Shown in pieces: positions 6,412 to 10,383 of a DNA stretch of 10,383 nucleotides. The stretch spans positions 162,865 to 173,247 of the forward strand of contig MU657166.1 of NCBI GenBank assembly GCA_026770575.1. The letters run 5' to 3'. Position numbers and translations under genes: made by a program. The notes below the pieces were generated by a model, which was not told where the DNA came from, did not search any database, and saw only the letters and a list, made by a program, of their open reading frames with translations. How positions within the stretch are numbered: position 1 is the first letter of the stretch; every line of letters begins with the position of its first letter. The stretch is from Pelagophyceae sp. CCMP2097 (taxonomy: Eukaryota > Sar > Pelagophyceae).

Positions 6412-7536
6412 TTACGGCGCATTTTGCAAGGGCGCGGCCCCGCCGCCGTTAGCCGGCGCCTCGTGCTTGGACGCGGCGCGCGCGGCGCGCATGGTCTCGC
6501 GCGCGGCGTGGCACACGGCTACCGCGTCGCAAATCTCGTCGAGAGCTGTTGTGGCTGCGGCGCAACATTGCCGCGGCCCGCCTTCGCCGCCGCCGGCGGG
6601 CACGGTCAGTCGCGCCTGCGACGCGCGCTGCGCGGACTCGGCCCCGGCGGAAGACCGCAGCGACGCCTAAAGGGAAAGGGTCCAGACTATATCAAAGGCG
6701 TCCCTTCTCCTCACGAGCCGGGTGGCGAGGCCCTTCATCGCGCGCCACGGCGCTTCGCCGGCCGTTTGAGCGCCGCCCGCCACCGCGGCGGCGGCCGAGG
6801 CGCGCGCGATTCGCCGAAAAGCGCCGTTCAAGGCCATTTTTGTATCTTGCAGGTCCTCCATCGCGTCGGCCCAAGCCACGCCAAGCGAGCGCAATTCGGC
6901 GGCTTGCCGCAGCATTTCCGCCGCCGCCCGCGCCGCGGCGGGGGCCTTCGCCGACGCCGCCGTCGGAGCGCTGGCGCGCCCCTTGTTTTTCCCCGCCTCG
7001 ACGTGTTTCGCGTACGCAAACCGCCGCCGCGCCACCTCGAATACGCTTTTAGCGCGGCCGTACTGCGCCAGCCTACGAAACAGGCTCGCCGCCGCCGGAG
7101 AAACGGAACGACGGACCTTGTTTCAAACTTGTCGAGGAAAGTCCCAGCTTTGCCCACCAACACAACGAGCGCCGCATCCCACTCCGCCGGCGTCCGCGCG
7201 GAAACGGCAGGCAGCAAGAGCGCATCGGCCGCGTCCGCGTCGCCCGGCGCATTCAGATCCGCCGGCGACCGAGGCGCAAGCATACTCGGGCGGCACCCGG
7301 GGTCGCGCGGCTGCACCTAGGCGGAAGGGCATCGGAGCAGCCAAAGGAAAAGGGAGCAGCATCTTCGAAAAACGCGGCCCCGTCGAGGCAGCGCGCGCAC
7401 CGAGTCGACGCCCGCGGCACCTACGCGGTCGCATTGTATTGGTCTGACGCGTTTGCGTGCGAGACGAGGGCCGTCGTTCGGGTGACGCACTCTGCTGGCG
7501 GGGCGGCGCGCCGGCGGAGGCGGCGGCGGCGGCCAT
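6412..7536 (-). CDS. Gene A: Ala-rich helical protein, multi-exon, unknown function
   Basis: Strong minus-strand coding signal, with third positions about 80 percent G/C. The core (about 7270-6720) reads TPAEWDAALVVLVGKAGTF, then RLAQYGRAKSVFEVARRRF, then an Ala/Lys linker, then EMLRQAAELRSLGVAWADAM and EDLQDTKMALNGAFRRIA. This is long, charged, heptad-like helix. The C-terminal exon (6666-6412) contains ALDEICDAVAVCHAARETMR and ends at TAA 6412-6414. The RLAQYGRAKSVFEVARRR stretch is loosely like the second helix of sorting-nexin BAR domains, a guess that needs a profile search. Frames join if short introns are removed at 6667-6714, 7085-7116 and about 7317-7373. The N-terminus is unresolved: an ATG in good context (AGCATGG, 7534-7536) begins a frame reading MAAAAASAGAPP that does not join the downstream frame by any simple GT...AG removal. 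Confidence 0.6.
6667..6714 (-). other. Candidate 48-nt intron in gene A
   Basis: Minus-strand GTGAGG donor and a pyrimidine-rich CCCTTTCCCTTTAG acceptor, 48 nt apart. The length is a multiple of three but the segment contains an in-frame TAG as its last codon, so without splicing the protein would stop here. With splicing the open frame continues 85 codons to the TAA at 6412. Coding bias is high on both sides. Confidence 0.55.
7085..7116 (-). other. Candidate 32-nt intron or indel in gene A
   Basis: Between ...LDKFET and SLFRRLAQYG the frame changes by two. Removing GTCCGT...GGCGAG, 32 nt, joins them exactly with an AG|GT-type donor context (ACAAG|GTCCGT). The length is near the lower limit of known spliceosomal introns, so a simple indel is an equal explanation. 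Confidence 0.35.
7317..7373 (-). other. Candidate 57- or 84-nt intron in gene A
   Basis: The acceptor CTTCCGCCTAG ends an in-frame stop. In-phase donors exist at GTTTTT (7373) or GTGCGC (7400); the latter repeats the donor form used in gene B. The tract CCCTTTTCCTTTGG inside resembles the pyrimidine tract of the 48-nt intron. Confidence 0.35.
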
Positions 7537-7662
7537 GCTCCGCGCGGGTCCGAAGCCGGCGAGGGCCTACGTCGTCGAAGGGCTCAAGGGCTCAAAGGCG
7601 AGGTGCTCGCCCGGAGCTCGAACTGCGCCGCCTTTGCAAGTCGCACGGCGGACGCGCCTGGC

Positions 7663-8615
7663 CTACACCGCGAGCGAGTGCCGTCTCCGGACCGGCTTCT
7701 CCACAAAGGCCAAGAACGGCCACTCAAACTCGAACGAAAGACGCTTTGGAACGACGGGATTCGGCGTAGGACGGCGGGAATTCGGCATAGGATTGCGCAC
7801 CAATGCTCGGCAAGTTGGCCTTGTCCCGTTGCGTGCGCACGTACTTCTCCGCCACGTACTTCTCCCGCGCCTCTCGCTCGCGAGAAGCGGCCGCCTCGCC
7901 GCCGCGCGCCGGCCCCGACAATCGCGGCGGCGGCGGCGGCCGCGGCAGCGGCGCCGCCCGCGGCGGCCGCGGCGGCCGCGGGGGCTGCGGGGGCTGCCGC
8001 GGGCGCGAGACGACGTCGCGCACCGCCGTCGTCAGGTCGCCGACGTCCACTTCGTACTCGCACCTGCGCCGCGCTCGCACGTATAGACGCGGGGCGCGTC
8101 ACGAGAAGAGGTTCGTACCCGACGTGGAAGTCCGAAGGGCCAAAGTCCTCCACGTAGTCCGTACCGTCGTGCCTAATTCGCCTTTGAGTGAAGGCGCGGC
8201 GCACTCCAAAGGCATGCGACGGTCCTCAGAACGTTTCTGAGCGGGCGTCGGACGCACCGCATCTTGATGACCCGGACGCGCCAGAGATCGTCGTCGTCGT
8301 CGGCCTCGCGGGCGATCTCGCCGATGATCTGGAACCAGAAGAGCGTCTTCGTCTCCGGGTCCTCCGAGTCGAGCTCGACCAAGTCTATGGACGCCAGTCG
8401 ACGCTCGTTGGAAATTCAAGGCGCGGCTTCCACGGGCGGAAAAAATGCAGAGGCCACGCACCCGAGTAGACTTGGCCGACCTTTGGGCGGACCACGAACA
8501 CCGAGCCTGAAACGTGCGTCGCGAGGGCATTTTGAAAATGAGCAGAGGGCGCCCTCGCGTGCACACGCCAACCCGCACCATTCATCTGAATAAACGGTCG
8601 ACCCAATTCGCGCAA
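7663..8615 (-). CDS. Gene B: multi-exon protein with acidic run and Pro-rich linker
   Basis: Unrecognised protein on the minus strand. Proposed exons are 8403-8258, 8181-8103, 8056-7841 and 7743-7663, giving 173 codons plus TAG. Exon one has DPETKTLFWFQIIGEIAREA, then five Asp, then LWRVRVIKM. Exon two has DGTDYVEDFGPSDFHVGYEP. Exon three has YEVDVGDLTTAVRDVV, a proline-rich linker of about 40 residues, then a charged helix (REREAREKYVAEKY). The last exon has FEFEWPFLAFVEKPVRRR and ends HSLAV. Third positions are highly G/C (21 of 24 codons in the last exon). Upstream, 8615-8404 holds more coding-like sequence (HVSGSVFVVRPKVGQVYSG) whose junction to exon one is unresolved, though an acceptor ATTTCCAACGAG sits at 8404. 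No start codon was fixed. Gene A begins about 125 bp downstream on the same strand. Confidence 0.6.
7744..7840 (-). other. Candidate 97-nt intron in gene B
   Basis: GTGCGC donor and TTCCAAAG acceptor. Removal joins EKY to RLSFEFEW in frame; without it the frame stops at once (TGA near 7720). Inside lies a tandem near-duplicate (CCTATGCCGAATTC / CCTACGCCGAATCC), which would read SYAE twice if it were coding, so exon status cannot be excluded. Confidence 0.4.
8057..8102 (-). other. Candidate 46-nt intron in gene B
   Basis: GTGACG donor and GGTGCGAG acceptor. Removing 46 nt joins GYEPLL to YEVDVGDL in frame, the two best-looking pieces on either side. Confidence 0.5.
8182..8257 (-). other. Candidate 76-nt intron in gene B, with hairpins at its ends
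   Basis: GTGCGT donor and CACTCAAAG acceptor. Removal joins VIKM-R to RIRHDGTDYVEDF exactly in frame. Near the donor end is a perfect inverted repeat CTCAGAA/TTCTGAG with a 3-nt loop (8225-8241), and across the acceptor is CGCCTT/AAGGCG with a 6-nt loop (8179-8196), so the intron could fold at both ends. Confidence 0.55.
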
Positions 8616-8835
8616 AAATCAGAGCGCGGCCCGGCGCGCAGCCCTTTCCGAGTCGGGCATCGCCGCCGCACACTGGAATTATTTGTCGACGAGGCCCTTG
8701 CACTCTCGCAGACTCTCCCCCGCGCACCCGGCGGCGGGCTCGACTTCGGGCGGTATGCACCACACTCAAAGGGGACCGTGCGTTCTTGGCGGACGCCGGC
8801 GCGCTGCGTCGTCGCTTCGGCATGGCGCGCCGAAG

Positions 8836-9036
8836 CTACGGGGGGTTTTCAGGAGTGGCCCCTTTCTTTTTTTTGCCCACAATATTTTTTACCCCTTTGT
8901 GTGCCTCTGATGCCGCCGTGCCCCGTCGCGCGATGTGCGTGGGGCGCACCTCGACAAACCGCGCCGCGTCGCGAACTTTGGACCCTGGGGACTTGTCTAA
9001 AGTCTGCCGCGTGGCTCTTTTCACGGTCAACGAAAA
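8836..9036 (-). CDS. Lys-rich C-terminal exon, unknown protein
   Basis: The minus-strand frame opens just after a TAG at 9037-9039 and ends at the TAG at 8836-8838. It reads SPGSKVRDAARFVEVRP, then a basic tail (KGVKNIVGKKKKGATPENPP). Third positions are about 75 percent G/C in the first half. No ATG is present. The sequence before it ends in TACTAG, so it may be an exon following an intron. It could be the end of a separate gene upstream of gene B. No family is recognised. Confidence 0.35.
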   Translation of the reverse strand, partial: FSLTVKRATRQTLDKSPGSKVRDAARFVEVRPTHIARRGTAASEAHKGVKNIVGKKKKGATPENPP

Positions 9037-9077
9037 CTAGTACGCGTGGAAATTTCACATCCTGGCGATTTAGGGCA

Positions 9078-9221
9078 ATGGGGCCGCGCGGGGGCGTGGC
9101 GGCTTTTGCGAGTGTTGGGGGGCGCCCCGGGGCTACCCTAGGCCTAAGCCAAAAGGGCTCGGGTGGGAAGCGCGCCGGCGCCGCGGTACGCCCCGAATTA
9201 GTGTCGGAAAAACACTTTTGA
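9078..9221 (+). CDS. Small Gly/Ala-rich ORF, doubtful
   Basis: 47 codons from an ATG in fair context (GCAATGG), reading MGPRGGVAAFASVGG and ending SEKHF. Third positions are about 74 percent G/C. It is too short and simple in composition to be sure; it may be chance in GC-rich sequence. Confidence 0.15.
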   Translation: MGPRGGVAAFASVGGRPGATLGLSQKGSGGKRAGAAVRPELVSEKHF

Positions 9222-9851
9222 GAAAATTAATGTGTTGTTCAGGTCAAAAGGGTTACTTTGACGGGAGTCTGAGGTGGGGGTGCCAATCTCGGTCGATGCT
9301 AGTTGGAATTGAGCGCTGTAAGGCTCCGGCGACGCGCCTCGGTCCCGCAGGGCGACCCGCGCGTTTTTTTTGGTTGCAGCGGCGCCCTGGGCGGGAAGCG
9401 GTTTGGCATGAGAGGGCACTTTGGGAGGTTGTGCTCGGGCCCTCGCGGGACCCGTCACGCGCCGGTAGCCGGTGGGAACCGCTCGTAGACGCCCCGCGAC
9501 CATCCCGACAATCTTCCGTGCGCCGCGCGGGCATGCGCGGACGTGCTTGCCCATTTCGGCCTGAAACACATCCCTGTACCGTGCCCTAACGGCGCCGAGA
9601 ACGCCCCCGCCGCGGAAATATTTGGCCTGGACAGCTACACGGACCCCGCCGCGTCGGATCGCACCCTCAAACCCCGCCCGCCACCAGCGCGTCATCGCGC
9701 ACTGGGCTTGCTCACATTGAGATCGCCTCTTAAAGTAAGTTAAGGATGTGAGAGTCCTATTTCGACGAGGATGGCGCAGCGACGAAGGAAGGACCGGCAA
9801 ACCCGGTCCAAGCGCGCCACCCTCGCAACCGCGCACAGCAGCATGCTGCAT
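9198..9851 (-). CDS. Ambiguous 217-codon ORF, unknown function
   Basis: An uninterrupted minus-strand frame from an ATG inside the second copy of the ~100-bp repeat to TAA. It is Arg/Gly/Ala-rich, with MTRWWRAGFEGAIRRGG, YRDVFQAEMGKHVRACP and a more ordinary end (FQLASTEIGTPTSDS, then NNTLIFSKVFFRH). The antisense plus strand (9218-9743) also looks coding: EAVWHERALWEVVLG, then after one frame change ADVLAHFGLKHIPVPCPNG. For 9543-9686 the plus frame has the best third-position G/C by hand count (about 77 percent against 67 for the minus frame). One of the two is a shadow and I cannot decide which. No family is recognised on either strand. Confidence 0.25.
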   Translation of the reverse strand: MQHAAVRGCEGGALGPGLPVLPSSLRHPRRNRTLTSLTYFKRRSQCEQAQCAMTRWWRAGFEGAIRRGGVRVAVQAKYFRGGGVLGAVRARYRDVFQAEMGKHVRACPRGARKIVGMVAGRLRAVPTGYRRVTGPARARAQPPKVPSHAKPLPAQGAAATKKNARVALRDRGASPEPYSAQFQLASTEIGTPTSDSRQSNPFDLNNTLIFSKVFFRH

Positions 9852-9855
9852 ACAG
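9755..9855 (-). repeat. Copy 2 of the ~100-bp dispersed repeat
   Basis: Matches 5456-5560 (see that entry). In the minus frame it begins at an ATG (MLLCAVARVARLDRVCRSF) and stops at the TAA at 9740-9742. Upstream the same frame is open to about 10036 with a hydrophobic, Phe/Ile-rich beginning, but without an ATG there. Confidence 0.8.
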
Positions 9856-9860
9856 GGTGA

Positions 9861-10383
9861 ATGTGAGAGTAAGATAATGGATTTTGTCCTAAGGCAAATG
9901 GCGCGGTCTCTGCCGGTCGCTTATTTTTTAAGAAGGCAAAAGGCGCTGGCGTGCCGACGTTATCTTTAAAAGGCGTTTCGCCCGCCGCGGGCGTGGTTGA
10001 GTGGTGGAAAATAAAAAAAATAGAAAAATGTCTCAAGAGGCGAAGGAAAAATAAATTATCGGGGGATTCGAACCGGAACCAGAATGCTGGACGCAGTTAT
10101 AGCACCCCGCATCTGCATGGGAGGCTGTTTTCTAAGGTGAAAAGCAGAGGCTTCAGTCAATATATAAAGTCTCGAAAGCACAAAGAAGCACTACAATTGT
10201 AAGAAGGGCCCATGCGCTTGGCTTAATGCATCGTCGTTCAAGGCGCGTTGTGTGTGCGCCGTACATTGCACTTGTCTCGGGTATTCCCTGCCACAGGTCG
10301 ATCCGAGCTGGTGGAGGGCCTCGCCACGGAGCGAGAGCATCAATCTGTCAAGCGCCTACCTGCATAGCACCAGTTTCAACGTG
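9861..10383. other. Mostly non-coding right end
   Basis: A-rich stretches lie near 10008-10055. A minus-strand open frame at 10347-10153 reads RIDLWQGIPETSAMYGAHTT and then a hydrophobic run (AWALLTIVVLLCAFETLYI) that could span a membrane, ending at TGA 10153. It has no start codon near its beginning and only one late ATG, so it is at best a partial exon. TATATAAAG on the plus strand near 10161 resembles a TATA box, but no gene follows inside the window. Confidence 0.3.
10048..10112 (-). other. tRNA-like remnant with perfect pol III B-box
   Basis: On the minus strand, GGTTCGAATCC at 10064-10074 is an exact match to the eukaryotic tRNA B-box, followed within 20 nt by T5 and then further T runs (T5, T8) as in pol III terminators. 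Upstream, GGGGTGCTATAACTGCG is weakly like a tRNA 5' end with the A-box damaged. The T stem does not pair properly, the D arm is too short, and no 5' acceptor strand matches the 3' side, so it is not an intact tRNA gene. A tRNA pseudogene or tRNA-derived SINE remnant fits best. Confidence 0.3.

Noticed and set aside
6424..7320. 298-codon plus-strand ORF
   Set aside because: It lies antisense to gene A, is Arg/Gly-rich, and has a weaker coding pattern than the minus-strand helical frame.
7920..7990. GC-rich hairpin in the GGC/GGCCGC tract
   Set aside because: This is the DNA of the proline-rich linker of gene B; the palindromic look follows from CCG/CGG codon repetition.
7457..8240. Plus-strand ORFs opposite gene B and the gene A start
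   Set aside because: They are mirror frames of the proline-rich and Ala-rich minus-strand coding sequence, dominated by Arg/Gly/Ala, with no independent motifs.
10048..10135. Intact tRNA gene on the minus strand
   Set aside because: The T stem mispairs, the D arm is truncated, and no acceptor stem can form.

Overview
The window looks like nuclear DNA of a eukaryote, probably a GC-rich unicellular one such as an alga or another protist. I cannot name the lineage. Four things point this way. A LINE-type (non-LTR) reverse transcriptase lies at the left edge. Coding stretches have strongly G/C-biased third codon positions and are separated by AT-rich, microsatellite-bearing DNA. No operons or Shine-Dalgarno-led gene chains are seen. 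Several reading-frame changes in the minus-strand genes are repaired exactly by removing short GT...AG segments of about 30-100 nt.

Layout. 1-1363 (-): a frame-broken LINE fragment running off the left edge, with RT palm blocks clearly readable. 1364-1690: no supported gene. 1692-2105 (-): a possible coding piece. 2049-3644 (+): a broken gene with a Cys-rich segment, a CxxC/HxxxxH zinc-binding-like motif, four decayed Ala/Thr/Glu-rich repeats carrying in-frame stops, and a C-terminal region spread over several frames. 3695-3712: a T9A9 palindrome at a sharp GC-to-AT switch. 3713-4500: a degenerate ~50-85 bp tandem repeat whose units begin near GATCGAGCTC. 4640-5420: AT microsatellites with direct and inverted repeats. 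5456-5560: the first copy of a ~100 bp repeat whose second copy is at 9755-9855; both keep a minus-strand Cys/Arg-rich frame. 5560-6411: mostly non-coding, with a simple repeat, a hairpin and one weak ORF. 6412-7536 (-): an Ala-rich helical protein (gene A). 7663-8615 (-): an unrecognised protein with an acidic run and a proline-rich linker (gene B), best read as several exons. 8836-9036 (-): a Lys-rich C-terminal exon. 9198-9851: an ambiguous ORF. 10064-10074: a perfect pol III B-box in a tRNA-like remnant near the right end.

No functional pathway can be reconstructed. The main uncertainty affects every gene here: the frame changes may be tiny introns, pseudogene decay, or uncorrected indels in a long-read assembly. 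In-frame stops in the 2049-3644 gene favour decay there. The consistent GT...AG frame repair in 7663-8403 favours introns there.
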